Below, piece by piece: positions 1-11,400 of a DNA stretch of 33,983 nucleotides. Below the pieces are notes generated by a model. It was given only the letters and a program-made list of their open reading frames with translations. It did no database searches and was not told where the DNA came from. The stretch is from Auxenochlorella pyrenoidosa (taxonomy: Eukaryota; Chlorophyta; Trebouxiophyceae; Chlorellales; Chlorellaceae), in contig KQ482063.1 in the NCBI GenBank assembly GCA_001430745.1, forward strand, positions 1,945,093 to 1,979,075, in the 5' to 3' direction. The translations under genes were made by a program, and so were the position numbers. Each line of letters starts with the position of its first letter. The first letter of the stretch is position 1.

Positions 1-273
1 GGGGGGGGGGGGCGATCGGGGGAGGCTTCTCAGCTCAGCACGGAGAGGGCAGTGCATGCCGCCAGGCCAGGCAGCGCTCAAAAGAGGTCGGGGCATGGTG
101 CACAACACGTGCTCTCAGGCATGCTCAGCGCATGCGCCTGCCGATCGCCCGGCCTGGGCGGGCATGCAATGAGCAGGTGCCTCAAGAACCGCTGCACCGA
201 GCCTTCTGTCGCCATGCCGCTGCCGTCGAAGGGAGGAGCACCTGGCGGCAGGCCGGGCCCAGCCAGCACTCAC

Positions 274-857
274 GTGGTGCGCAGCAGCTCGGCTGCGTCG
301 GGCGTGTGCGGCTCGGTGAGCAGCATAAAGGTGGTTCCCGTCAGTGTGTGGAAGCTGTGCAGATCAAACGTTTCGGCTTGCATCAGCTGCGGAGCAGGGG
401 GGGGGGGAGAAGCAGGCGAGTGAGGAGCGACACGGGGAGGGTGTGCGAGCCGGCATGGGGCTTCCACTGCGAGGCCCACCTGAATGCCGCTGCTGTCGGG
501 AACCGGCGACAGCTGCGCAGAGATGCCACACATACCAAACCTGCACAATGATGGCCGCGCAAAGAGGTGCACGGTGAGCAGAGAGGAGGAGCGATGGCAC
601 AGACGCAGTGGCCGGGCCCGCAGCGCTGCTTGGCCGCGGCGAAGGCGGGCGCTCACCAGCTGCTGGCCAGGCGCAGCTTGTCGTTGAACTCGATCGGTGG
701 TAGCTGCACAAAGTCCTGCAGGCGGTCGCACCGGCCTGGTGAGCGGCTGAGCAGAGGACGTCCAGCAGTCTTGCCAGCCCAAGCTAGCAAGCCTTACCCG
801 GCTGTACAGCAGACCTCCGTTACGTCCCACGATCCATAGAGAATACAGTCCCGGCAT
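274..857 (-). CDS. TRAPPC4: TRAPP complex subunit 4 (TRS23/TRAPPC4), 5' part, runs off window
   Basis: Small longin-fold subunit of the TRAPP complex, which tethers vesicles at the ER-Golgi and activates Rab1-type GTPases. Visible exons are 857-798, 715-657, 540-480 and 386-274. Their phases agree, and they encode about 97 residues starting at a true ATG at 857. The start MPGLYSLWIVGRNGGLLYSR matches the family's first strand (...GGLI.Y). Later exons give NDKLRLASSW, then ISAQLSPVPDSSGIQ, then QAETFDLHSFHTLTGTTFML, which line up with the family's LASxWHS, QLSPxxGxxGI and DTFxLHxxQTLTGxKF blocks. The protein is the short plant-like version, without the long insert of animal TRAPPC4. The final part (..IYELYxDYVLKNPFY..) is absent from bases 1-273, so the gene continues beyond the left edge. 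It is head-to-head with the PfkB kinase. Confidence 0.85.
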
Positions 858-1141
858 GGCGCCGCACTGTCGTGCAAAGGACCGGCTCGAAAGTGCGAGT
901 CTGAGCGATCCAGGGGTCTATATGTGATGAGGAGGCCCACTGGTGTATGATCACTGCATTCACTGCATAAGAATGAAGGGAAAGTTTGCCAGGCCCCAGC
1001 GTGGCAGAGCTGTCTCAGCACGGACGGGTCTTTTGCTGCTTGTCGGCCATGCATGCCGTTAAAATTCGCCGCTCATCATCGGCAGGCAGCGGCCACTGCT
1101 GGTGGACCACCCTTTCGCTCACCTTGCCGCTGCCTTGGCCA
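858..1141. promoter_or_regulatory. Shared intergenic region between divergent TRAPPC4 and PfkB kinase genes
   Basis: These 284 bases separate two start codons that point away from each other, so both 5' leaders and promoters must lie here unless an upstream exon exists. I see no convincing TATA box. The region around 900-985 is less GC-rich than the genes. In the PfkB frame the reading stays open upstream, with further ATG codons at 986 and 1048, so a longer kinase N terminus cannot be excluded. Confidence 0.5.
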
Positions 1142-3553
1142 ATGCTGCGCGTCTACGGGCTTGGGGACCCTGGTGAGGATGGTGCAAGGTTTGTGTGAAA
1201 AATTCGACGGCTGTTGCATTGCCAAATGCGCACACGCCTCTCGCCTGCCGCCGGTGCCACCAGCCGCCACACTGTCGCCGCCCACCCCCTCGGCCGCTCT
1301 GCAAACAAGCTTTCCCTCGTCTTCTCCTTGAATTCCCCGCCTAGTGCTGGACATCGTAGCACGGGTTGGACACGAGCTGCTGCAGCGGCTGGGCGCCGAG
1401 CCGGGCGGGTGCGTGCCTGTGACCGCAGAGGAGATGGCGGTCCTGCTGGCGCTGCCAGAGGTGCAGGCCGACGTGAAGCGGTGAGCAGGGAGGGGACCAC
1501 AAGGACTGCAGGTCAAGTCCTGGAAGAGTGTGGCCTCGTAAGGCTGGGCAAGTGCAGCCCCAACGGCGCAGCCCACAGCCGGATACCCTGCCCTCTGCTT
1601 CTGATGCGCGGGTGATGCGTGCCCCCATGCAGTGTGCCTGGCGGCAGCGCCGCCAACGTGATGAAGTGCCTTGCCAGCCTGGCAGGCGCCAGCAGCAGCC
1701 ATGGCAGCAAGAACGGCAGCGGCGGCAGTGGCGGCTGCAGCGGCGGTGGCAGCGTGGGCGCCGGGCTGGCCGTGCACTTTGTGGGCATGGTGGGCGGCGA
1801 CAGCGTGGCGGAGGAGTATGAGCGCAGCATCGCGGCCCACGGAGTGGCGCCCCTCTTGCTGCGACACGGCCCCCCAGGTGCTCCCAGCCGAGGGGCGCAG
1901 GGAGCAGCGCCCGCGGCGGCCGAGCATGGCGGCGGCGCTGCCGCCGCGCTGCCCACCGCCACCTGCCTCTGCCTCGTCACCCCCGACGGCCAGCGCACCA
2001 TGCGCACCTCGCTGGGCGCTGCCCTGCAGCTGCGGCAGCCAGAGCAGCTGCCGCCGCCGCTGCGGGGAGGTGCCGGCGGCGAGGCTGCCTTGCAGCAGGC
2101 GGGCGAGCAGCGGGTGGACGACAGTACGCAGCAGTCACAGCAGGCAGCAGCCCGCGGCCCCTGGGGGCTGCTGCACTGCGAGGGGTACTGCCTGTACCGC
2201 GCCGAGGTGGCGGGCGCTGCGATGCGGGCAGCGCGCGCAGCGGGCGCCCGCGTCTCCCTGGACCTCGCCTCCTTTGAGGTCATCCACAAGTGCTGGGCCC
2301 GGCTGGACCAGCTGCTGCAGGTGCGCAGGGGCAGTTCGGGCCGCTGTGCACCAGCCTTCCACTGCGCCCAGCCTGCCGATCTGGCGGGGGCGACTCGCTG
2401 CGCGCGACTGTCACTAGGGGTCGCAAGGGTGCCATACTGAGATCGCCCAACTGGGGTCCCCCCGCAGGAGCGGCTGGTGGACATTGTGTTCTGCAACGAG
2501 CAGGAGGCGCAGGCCCTCTGCAAGGTGGGTGCGCGCACCGCCTGGCTGTTAGACGAGCCGTGCTGCGCGTAGGCACGAGGCTTGCAGCTCAGCTGGCCGC
2601 TGCAGCTTGATTCTCACCCAAGCATCTTGCCTTGCACGGCGATACCCCCGTGACATGCACCCTTTCACAGCTTTGCATGCCGGCGGCCATCTCAGCCCGC
2701 CTCCTGGACCGCCTGCCCGGCTCTCCTTGCTCTGTGCAGGTCGCCGGCGTGGCGCTGCCAAACGCCTGCCCTGCTGAACGTGCGGTTGCAGCGGCCCAGG
2801 ACTACCTGCTGTCGCGAGGGGCCAGCATGGTGGTGGTCAGCCGCGGCAGCAAGGGGTGCACTGCCAAGTCGGGTGAGCTCCCTTGTGAGAGCCCCCGCCC
2901 TACCAGGGCCGGCAACAGCCCACAGCCCGATCAGCCCACCCTGGTAGTGCACCAGTCCCTTGATTCATTGCCCCTCAAAAGCCGGCGTTATGGCCCTACC
3001 CGGCCACCCTGATGCCCACCCACACGGAGCATCCCCCCCTTGGCCTGCGCATGCAGCCAACGGCGGCGAGGCGCGCGCCTCTGCCGGCAAGGTGGCAGTG
3101 GTGGACACGGTCGGCGCCGGGGATTTTTTCACCGCCGGCTTTCTCTACGCTCTGCTCAACGGCGCTAACCTACAGGTGGGGTGTCAGGTGCTGGTGTGAG
3201 GGCAGAGGGCCGTGCTGCTGCTCGCCGCCCTGCAGCCTGCAGGCGTGGTGGCCATGCAGGCGGGTGCGATCGCACGTACCCTGCTCCCTTTTCCTCCAGC
3301 TGGGTGCAGCATGTGCACGTCTGCGCATGGAGCACGTGGATATTCACAACACGCCTTTGATCCCTCGCTGCAGGCATGCGCACTCAGCGGCTGCACAGCA
3401 GGCACGGCCGCGGTGCAAGTGGCCGGCGCAGAGCTAGGTCCACAGCAGCTGCAGCAACTGCGCAGCTCCATTGGCAGCAACCTGCAGGCAGCCGCGATTG
3501 GGGCCGAGCCAGGAGGAGCGGCAGTAGCCTCGGCAGCAGCGCCATCTTGCTAA
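1142..3553 (+). CDS. PfkB-family carbohydrate/nucleoside kinase (adenosine kinase-like)
   Basis: Phosphotransferase of the PfkB/ribokinase family. Exons 1142-1172, 1345-1480, 1633-2320, 2468-2524, 2740-2872, 3057-3175 and 3374-3553 join in frame to 447 residues. It begins MLRVYGLGDPVLDIV, typical for the family. The first signature lies at residues 58-64 (PGGSAAN). The NE motif is at 295-296, SRGSKG follows, and the second signature DTVGAGDFF at 365-373 carries the catalytic Asp371. Exon 3 contains Gly/Ser- and Ala/Gln-rich insertions not expected in the core fold. The substrate cannot be told from sequence; the nearest remembered relatives are plant adenosine kinase-like PfkB proteins. The alternative starts at 986 and 1048 would add an N-terminal extension that could be a targeting peptide. 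A TGTAA signal follows the stop by about 55 bases. Confidence 0.9.
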
Positions 3554-3608
3554 CAGCCGTGCATGGCCCATCGCAGCCATGCATGCAGGTTCCCTGTGAG
3601 CGCACACG

Positions 3609-3613
3609 TGTAA
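3609..3613 (+). terminator. Polyadenylation signal TGTAA of the PfkB kinase gene
   Basis: TGTAA lies about 55 bases after the TAA stop at 3551-3553, on the coding strand. TGTAA is the established poly(A) signal of green algae. Placement and strand fit the kinase transcript. Confidence 0.65.
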
Positions 3614-3766
3614 TGCTCCGCCGAAATGCTGCTCTGTGCAACCAGCTGGTGTCGCAGATGCTCGGTGATGGAGAGCCATCTTATCTTCACATACAGATAT
3701 CAACTCAACACACCAATCGTACACAGTGCAGAGCAAAGAATAAGTAACCATTGGTTGAAAAAACAA

Positions 3767-6700
3767 TCACGACCATGGTGGGGAGAGATGATGCGGGGCA
3801 TTCCCCGCCGAATCTGCTCTGTCCAGCCCCTGGCGCTGCAGGCCGCCCAGCAGTGCGTCTGCCTCTCTCCCACTGCACGACAGCAGCCGCGTGAGACGTC
3901 TGGTCTGCCGTGCTGCCAGCAGGGCGGGGGGCGCCTGCACTTGGTGCTGCTGCGGCGCCAGACGCGCGCCCACCGCTGCGGACTCTGCCTCTGCAGCCGC
4001 CGCCTCGGCGCGAGCTGCCACCAGCGCAGACTCTGCTGCGGCCAGGTCGGCACGACAAGCCTTCAGCTGTTGCTTCAGACTGCCAGCTGCGCCAGCATCG
4101 GCTGCCACATTCCGGGGCTCATGGGCTGCCGCTGCAGACAGCTGTGCCTGCAGTGCAGCCGCCTCCTGCCGAAGTTCCTCCACTCGCAGCTGCACCGCTG
4201 CCGCTGCATGCTGCGCGGCCTGCGCCTCGGTGGCGGCATGCTGGGCCAGCACCTGGCTGGCTGCACCCAGCGCCGCCTCCTCAGCAGCCAGCGCCTGCGC
4301 GACCGCCTCTGCCGCCGCCTCATCTGCCGGCTCTGTTGAGCAGCCGCTCGGGCTGAGCGAGGAGTCAAACAGCGGGTTGGCAGACGACAGCTCCTCTGGC
4401 AGCCCTGCCGGGGCGCCCTCTGCCTGGGTGCTGGCAGCGCTGCGCGCCGAGCTGGTGCGGAACAGCGGGTTGGACGACGACAGGGCCTGCGCCGGCGCCG
4501 CCTCGGCGTCGCTGTCTCCCTCCTCCACTGCGCTGGGCAGCCGGCTGGCCAGGCTGCTGCTGCCCACTGAGGCGGAGCAGCCGCGGAACAGGGGGTTGGA
4601 GGAGGAGGAGGCGCCTGCCAGCGGCGGCGCGGCCGCCGCCGCCTCTGCCCCCGCGGTGCTTGTCCCCATGCCGCGCCCCGCGGAGCTGCCGCGGCGGAAC
4701 AGAGGGTTGAGCGAGGCGCGCGGCTGGCTGCGCAACAGCACCAGCTCAGCACTGGCTGCAGCTGCAGTCACCGGGTCGCCCGCAGCAATGGCAGCCTCAA
4801 GCTCCTGCACGAGTGGCTCTGGCGCTAGCGCCGCGGCGGCAGGGGCCGCAGGCGCTGCCTCATCCTGCGAAGAGCGCGCGGTGCCAGAGTCACCCTCCGT
4901 GGACGAGCTGATGAGGGGGAGGTGGGTGCCAGCTGTGCGCTGCAGGGTGGTGATGAGAGACGCAGGGAAGGGAGGCAGGGTTGTCAGACAGGTTTATCGG
5001 TGCTGAGCGAACCGTGGCTTGCAACGTGACTTCTCCAATGCTGCCGCTGACGGGTGGCACCCTCCCGACAAACGTGATTAAAGGTGTAGTGTTGGCCAAG
5101 CTGCGCCGCCCCCACCCAGCCTCAGCCCCACCTTCCATGCTCCCACTGCGCGCGGCGAGGGCTGGCCAAAGGAAGGGTACCGCAGGCTGCGCCGTGCTGG
5201 CAGGCCCAGGCAGCAGGTCTCCAGCGGGCCGTCCCAGCCCTGTCCTGCACTCTGGTCGTTGCCGCCATTGGGCGTGCAGGCCTCTGCCTGCCCTGCTTGC
5301 ATTTCTTCAGTGCCTGGCAACACTGCTGCAGGCTGGGCTGGCAGGGCATGGGCAGCAGCTGCCCCGTCGCTCTGCAGCACTGGCGGCCCCGGGATGCGGC
5401 TCCCTGCAGCTACTGATGGCCGCCTGGAGGCAGCAGATGGCGCGGTGCTTGGGGCTGGCACAGGAATGAGGCTACCACGCCGATGTGCTGCGACTGGCGA
5501 CAGGCCGGCACCCGAGTTGCCCTGGCACCTGTTGGTCGCGGGTGCGGCAACAGCTGCAGCAGAAGTGCTGGGCTGCTGCAGGCTCATCATGCTGCCACCC
5601 GCAGCAGCTGTTCTTGGTATCGACTGGCAAGGCCCAACAGCTGCAGCGGCACAACTCGCATGCAGAGGACTGGCAGCCGAGGGAGACCTCCGCCGCCGAT
5701 CAAATGCAGAAGGCGCTGCGGCGTTGGCGGCAACTGGACTGGTGGCAGGGCTTGCAGCCCCAGTGGCAGGACTGCAGTGCCGCTGGACAGCTGGTAAGGC
5801 AGCTGCAGGGCTGCGGCTTGCTGTCGCCGCCAGCAGGGCCGGACCTGGGGGGCTGGGCTGCTGAGAGCAGGTGGCAGCGGCCAGCGCCGCAGCAGTCTCG
5901 GCCTGCCAGGATGGACGCCGGCTGCTGCTGGATCGGCCGCCGCCACTGCAGGCTGGAGGCCCGGCGCCAGCAGCGCCTGCAGCAGCCGAAGTGGCGGCGC
6001 CCAGAAGCCGGGCCTCTGCATCCACCGAGTGGCGCTGCAGGCGTGCCAGCAGGCGCTCGCTGCGGAAGATGGCCAGCGAGGCGGTGGCCACAGCCGCTGC
6101 CGCGCTCCACAGCAGCGCCGACGACACCTGCAGGGGGGACCCCGCGCCGGCATTCAATCAACATCTACGTTCCCATAGCACTGAGCTGCAGAGGCGACTG
6201 GCACCGCTGATGCCAGCTGGCACGACTCACCACATGCAGCGTCGCCAGGCCCCACGGCGGCTGCAGAGCGGCAGCTTGTAGCCCTGCCGGGCCTGTGGTA
6301 CGATTGCCGTCGCTGACATTGCCAGACAGCAGGGCAGTTGCTGCGCCCCGGCTGGCTGCAGCGGCGGGAGAGCTTCCAGCGCTGGCTGGGGTGGCCGGAG
6401 CAGCGCCTGCCCTGGCCTCAGCAGCCTGCGCCAGGCGGGCTGCCTCCTGGGCCTCTACCAGCTTCAGCTCTAAGCTGTCCAGCTGGGACTGCATGGCAGC
6501 ACAAAGCCAGGAGGCGTATCAGTGCGGTGCTTCACAGAGCGCTTCCACAAAGCCCTGAACCGACAGCAGAGCATGCTGCAGATTTGCATTCGGTGATCTT
6601 TAAGGGCCCACAAACCTGCAGCGACTGCCGGGCTGCTTGACAGCCCTTCAGATCCAGAGAGCATGCCCGGGCCGCCGCAACTGCAGAGCATGGGGAGGAA

Positions 6701-8185
6701 GTGTGGCATGCCTCATCAGCAGAAGCATGGGCATGCCATAGGCCATACATGGACAAGCCCCTGCCCCGAGGCATTCCTCCACTCCCTGCTGCCGGCGTAC
6801 AGCTGCAGTGCCCACGCCCCCTGACCTGTCTCCTTGCTTGCTGTCACCGCCTGCTGCCGCAGCTGCACTTCATCCCGGAGTTCTGCTGCCAGCTGCTCCG
6901 CCCGTTTACCGGCCTCTGCCAGTTTGCTGTGCATGACCTTCCCCGCTGCCGCCGCCGCCTGCTCTCTAGAGGCCGCTGCAGCAGCGGCAGCCTCCGCCAT
7001 CTGCGCCTGCTTGGCCAGCTGCTGCCTGGCCTTGGCTGCCTCGTGTTTGGAGGCTGCCAGAGCGGCCTGGGCAGCTGCCGCGCTGCTGTTGGTGGCAATG
7101 AGTGCCCTGCGAAGCTCGTCGGCCTCTGCTTCTGCTGCGGCCACTGCACGCTGCAGCCGGACAGCCTCATCCCGTGTTGATTCACCCAGCTGCCGCAGCT
7201 CTGCCTGTAATTCTGACAGCTCCTGCTTTAGGCGGCTGGTCTCTCCAGCAGCAGCCCCGAGTCCCCGGCGAAGCGTGACAGCCTCTGCTTCTGCAGCTGC
7301 AAGGTCTTTGTGCAGGCTTGTGACTGCGCCTGCAGCCGCGGGCAGGGGCTGCCCACGGAATGGTTTGGTGGGGTACTCCAAAGGCAGCTCTGCGGGTGGC
7401 GCCTCGGGCTGCAATGCTCTGACAGCTGCACTGACTGCTGCCTGAGCTCGCTGCGTCGTGAGTGCTGCCCACTTGCGGGAGGCGGCAGCGGCCCGCACTG
7501 TGGGCCTGCCAACTGCCTGCATGAGGCAGCTTGGCAGCACGGCACACGCCATTGCCGGCTGCCAGACGACTGCGGCTGCAGCGGCGGTGCTGCGCAGACC
7601 GGGCGTTCCCAGCAGCGACTCCTGCAGTGGAGGCTCGGCATGCGCAGTGGTGTTTGCCTGATCCCCCAACGGAGGGCGGCTAGTTCCACATGCAATGGCA
7701 CTGTATCATCAGTTTTACCTAAAAAAGCTTCCGCTAGCTCACCATGGTCAGCTGCAGGAGGAGCGCCAGCACAACCGCTGCCAGGGCCAGGCCCCGCCTG
7801 CTGGGCATGTTCAGGCTCAGCAGCCGCTGCAGTGCGGCAGCAAAGCCACTCCGTGCAGCGCTTGGCGCCGCCACTGCCTCTGCATCCTCCACGGTGTGCT
7901 GAAGTGCCTCAGCGCTCAGCTCCCTGCGGGCAAGTTCAGCAGGATCAGGGACGCCGCGCGTCACAAGGTGTCGTTACTGCGGCACCGGCGCACGGGCGGT
8001 CACCCAACTTCCGTCGTGGCCGCTGCCTCTGGCTCCCCCGGCGGCCCATACACTCGCCTGGACTTGCGCGGTGACCTGGGAGGGCTCCTCTCCTCTGTAG
8101 AGAGACGCCTCAACACGATTCTGCCCGCGTCGGCGAGTGCCCGCGAGCGAGAGCGCGTCAGCATCTTGCTACTGCTAGTAGGCAT
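3767..8185 (-). CDS. Alanine-rich coiled-coil membrane protein with four NPLF motifs, unknown function
   Basis: I do not recognise this gene. Exons 8185-8004, 7923-7743, 7621-6826, 6680-6616, 6488-6231, 6127-5132 and 4939-3767 join in frame to 1216 residues. Order: basic Ser/Arg-rich start; hydrophobic segment about 105-121 (GLALAAVVLALLLQLTM); Ala/Glu/Gln-rich coiled coil; second hydrophobic segment about 495-515 (SSALLWSAAAAVATASLAIF); long Ser/Pro/Ala-rich disordered stretch; four NPLF motifs near 904, 941, 983 and 1014; then a second coiled coil. The first three motifs read NPLFR, the last NPLFD. Alternative: two genes, with 8185-7734 a small tail-anchored protein ending MVS-stop, and a second gene starting at ATG 7552 (MACAVLPSC..., transit-peptide-like, 1072 residues). 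I prefer one gene because the 121-base gap has good GTGAGC and TGCAG ends, keeps phase, and leaves little room for a terminator and promoter. Confidence 0.55.
4367..4719 (-). repeat. Four spaced NPLF peptide repeats in the coiled-coil protein
   Basis: The motif core (S/A)(L/S)NPLF recurs four times within the last exon, spaced 37, 42 and 31 residues apart by Ser/Ala/Glu-rich linkers. DNA between copies is not repeated, so this is short-motif conservation rather than a recent tandem duplication. It resembles linear docking motifs in disordered regions. NPF-type motifs bind EH domains, but NPLF has an extra Leu, so that partner is only a guess. Confidence 0.75.
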
Positions 8186-8321
8186 GACCAAAACGCTCTT
8201 CCAAAGTCTGCGCGGCCGAACAAGGGCGCCGGCCAGTCAATGAAGCCAGGAAGGTGGACCTGTACTCGAGGAGGCTCGCATAGCGCGAATCGACTCAGAA
8301 TACGCTTGCAGGCTGAGGGGA

Positions 8322-8326
8322 TTACA
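8322..8326 (-). terminator. Polyadenylation signal TGTAA of the Hel2-R3H gene
   Basis: TTACA on the plus strand is TGTAA on the minus strand, about 96 bases after the stop at 8422. It lies in the 236-base gap between this gene's end and the start of the NPLF gene. Confidence 0.6.
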
Positions 8327-8421
8327 AGAGAGAGCAAGAACTGGCATGCAGATGAGCGCCGCCGCCGCGGCCAGCGCGCTGCTGGACGAGGGCATGGCAC
8401 CGCTGCTGGCATGTCATCTGC

Positions 8422-11400
8422 TCAGTCCTCATCGCTGACCACATCCTCCAGCTCAGGAGTGGCCTCCGCCAGCACGTTTCGGCTGCCCAGTGAAGGCAGA
8501 GCGAATGCGCTGCTTCCACTGCTTGCACCCAACGGTGCCGAAGCTGGCGGGGGCCGGGCGGCAGGGGCAGCTCGGCGGCCCGTCATCACAGCCCACCGGC
8601 CGACTCCGCCCTGCAGTTGCTGCTCCCCGCCTGCCTCCTGCTGCTGCTGCTGCTGCTGCTGCCGCTGAGGCGCCTCGTGCGGCGGCGCCACTGCAACCGC
8701 CGTCCAGCTTGAGCTGTCGGCGCCGCTGCTATGGGTGCTGGCGCCGGCAGCAGCGCTGCCTCCCCAGCCGCGGCTGCTGCCAATGCTGGCCACGGGCACA
8801 GCAGATACCGCCGTCTTGGGGCGCCAAGAGCGGTCGATGCGGAAGAGGCCACGGATGCCGCCGCCCAGCACGTTGAGCGCCTCTGCGAGCAGCAGATCAG
8901 CCGTTGGTTGATGTTCACAACAGGGGGGGCAGAACCGCCGCGCAGAGCCCAAGACCTGGGAATGCGCATTCAACGCTGCACGCGGGGGCAAGGCGGCATA
9001 CGATGTGCGCGCCCTTTATTGACTTTGGCAGACCAGCCTGTTGCCTTAGGGCTCACCCTTGAGGTCCCCCTCCTTCTCAAAGCGCACAACGGCCGCGTCG
9101 CCGCCCTGCCACTCGAGCGTGTAGCTGCCCTCCCACTGCCGCAGGTAGAAGCGAATGTCCACCGACAGCGCCATGTCTGCGGGGGGCATGGCAAAGGTAC
9201 CAACCATGTTGATGTCCAAGGAGGATGCAGGCCGAACTGCCTGCATCACCAGGGGCGCAAAGCCGCCGGCAGGGCCGCCTGGCAGCAACCAGATGGGGGG
9301 CATGGAGAAGCAATGTAAGGGAGTTTAAAACGCGGCAGGCATGCACGGTGCGGCGGCACGCCCCGCAAGCTCCTGGCGCAGAAGGCAGGCTTCTGACGCG
9401 GCATGGGCAGGCCCAGCGCGGGCAGCGCCGCCCCCCGCCACGCACCCGTGATGCGCATGGGGTGCCCCTCGCTCTCCCGCAGCAGCGCCGCAACCTCCTC
9501 CGCGGGTACTGTGGGAGCCACCCTGCCGGGCGGGAATGCACACGCATGGCAAATTGATGGGCTCCGATGTCCCGCGCTGGGGTCAACAGGGCAGGACAGC
9601 CCGGCAGGACATCCCTTGGTCGCCTGGCTGTGTGCCGCCCGTCATGGAAGCGCTCCGCCGACGCCAAAAGTGCCAGGGCCCCCACCCCCACCCACCCCCA
9701 CCTACACACCTGGACAGCAGGCGCGTGGGGATGCCGGCGGCGGGCGTCTTGAACAGCTCGATGCAGCGGTTGGGCTCCTGCCCGTACGCCGAGGTGGCCA
9801 GCCCGTACTGCTCAGCCAGGGCGTGCGCCACCTGGCGCTGCTCGCGTGGCATGGCCGACAGGCTCTCCCTGCACCAGGCAGCATGGGGGGCAGGCACCCA
9901 TGCCCAGCTGGGGATGTGCTGCAGCACAAGGGGCAGCGCTGCTCATGCACGCGTGGCGCGCAGGGCTGCGCCTTGCCCCTGCCATATGCCCCCCCATCAA
10001 CTCACCGCTTGGACGACTTGTCTGCGATGAAGGCCGCCAGCTGCCTCTCCAGCCTGCACAGTGTTGGTGGCGGTGGCATTGAGGGCGCCAGGGCACTGTT
10101 GAGACAGGTGACCAGGGCGGCCGCGCAGCCCTGTGCACTGGGCATGCTGGTTCAGGGCCGGGCTGAGAGGGTGGCGACGGAGCCATGCGTAGACCTCAGG
10201 CCCTGGCAGCTCACCCCTCCACAAACTTGGGGTGCTGCTGCGCCGCCGCCAGCAGGAGACCGCTATAGGTGGCGTTGCTGCACAGGGCCCAGATGAGAGG
10301 GGCGGTTGAGTGGCCAAGCCTGAACAGGCTTGGCGGTTGTGCAAGGCAGCCCAGGCAGGTGGTCGGTCACATCCTCTGTGCAGGACATACGACCTGCCTC
10401 TCCTGCCCCCTCTCCCTTCCCAGCCCCGCACCGGTGTGCATCAAAGAAGCTGGCATGGTGCGCCGGGTCAGACACCCCAAAGGCGTCTGCCAGCTGCTGC
10501 CGCCGCCCCTCGAGCCGGCACACTGCACCATGGTCGGGGAGGGCTTGCCTGCTTAAGAAGCGTGTGTGGCTGCAGGCAGGCAGGGCAAGCTTTGGCATCG
10601 CCCTCTGCCCTGGCTCGCACCTGCGTCGCACTCCAGGGGTGGCACCTCCTGGCCCTCTGCCACAGCATAGTGACTGACCCGCCTGCACATGGAGACAGAT
10701 TCTCAGGGAAATGAACACTCCAATGGCCAGGAGATGAACATGGCCATGCCAGTGCAGCAAACCGCACAGGTTGAGCCAGTGCAGCACCCACTGCACTGGC
10801 TAGTGCCAGCCCTGACAACTCGTCCACCCCTTCCATGCACCCCAGCCTCACCTGCCGCAGGGGCACTTGGCTGTCTTCTTGACCAAGGGAGGGGGCTTGC
10901 CGCCGGCGCCGGCCCCGCTGCTGCTGCCAGCTGGCGCCCCCTCGGATGCCGCTGCCACAGCCGCGGCGGTGGACAGTGAGGGGAACTCCTCGCCTCCGCC
11001 GCCGCCGCGCTGCCCTCGCTGCCGGTCGGCCCAGCTGCCGCCAAGAGGGCCGCCGCCGCCGCCGCGTCCGCCATGGGCAGATGGGAACTCGGCATCGTCG
11101 ATGACTATCAGCCCGCCATCCGCCTCCCGCTCATACTCTGCAGGCCACTCACCGCGGCCCGCCCGCTGCTCTGGCGGCAGGCTGCTGCTGCCTGCAGCAG
11201 CGTCGGTGGTGTCGAGCACCCGCACGTCCTGGGGGCCGCGCGGCGCGGGGCGGCGGCGCTCCCGGCGGCCCGCCAGCGCGGTGGGCTCGCCCCGGCGGGT
11301 GTAGGAGATGTCCAGCTGCAGCGGGCGCGCGCGGCTGGGGTCCCAGCGCGGCATGCGGGCTGCGCAGGGGGAGGCAGGAAGCGCGCAGGGATGGGTGGAT

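Noticed and set aside
3297..3342. Possible extra PfkB exon (LGAACARLRMEH)
   Set aside because: It would fit a splice acceptor and keep frame, but joining 3175 directly to 3374 gives NLQ followed by ACALSGCTAGTAAVQ, which matches the family's last helix without an insertion.
3891..5006. 371-codon plus-strand Ala/Ser-rich frame
   Set aside because: It is the mirror image of the coiled-coil and NPLF exon; Ala/Ser/Arg-rich antisense frames are expected opposite Ala/Gln-rich coding DNA.
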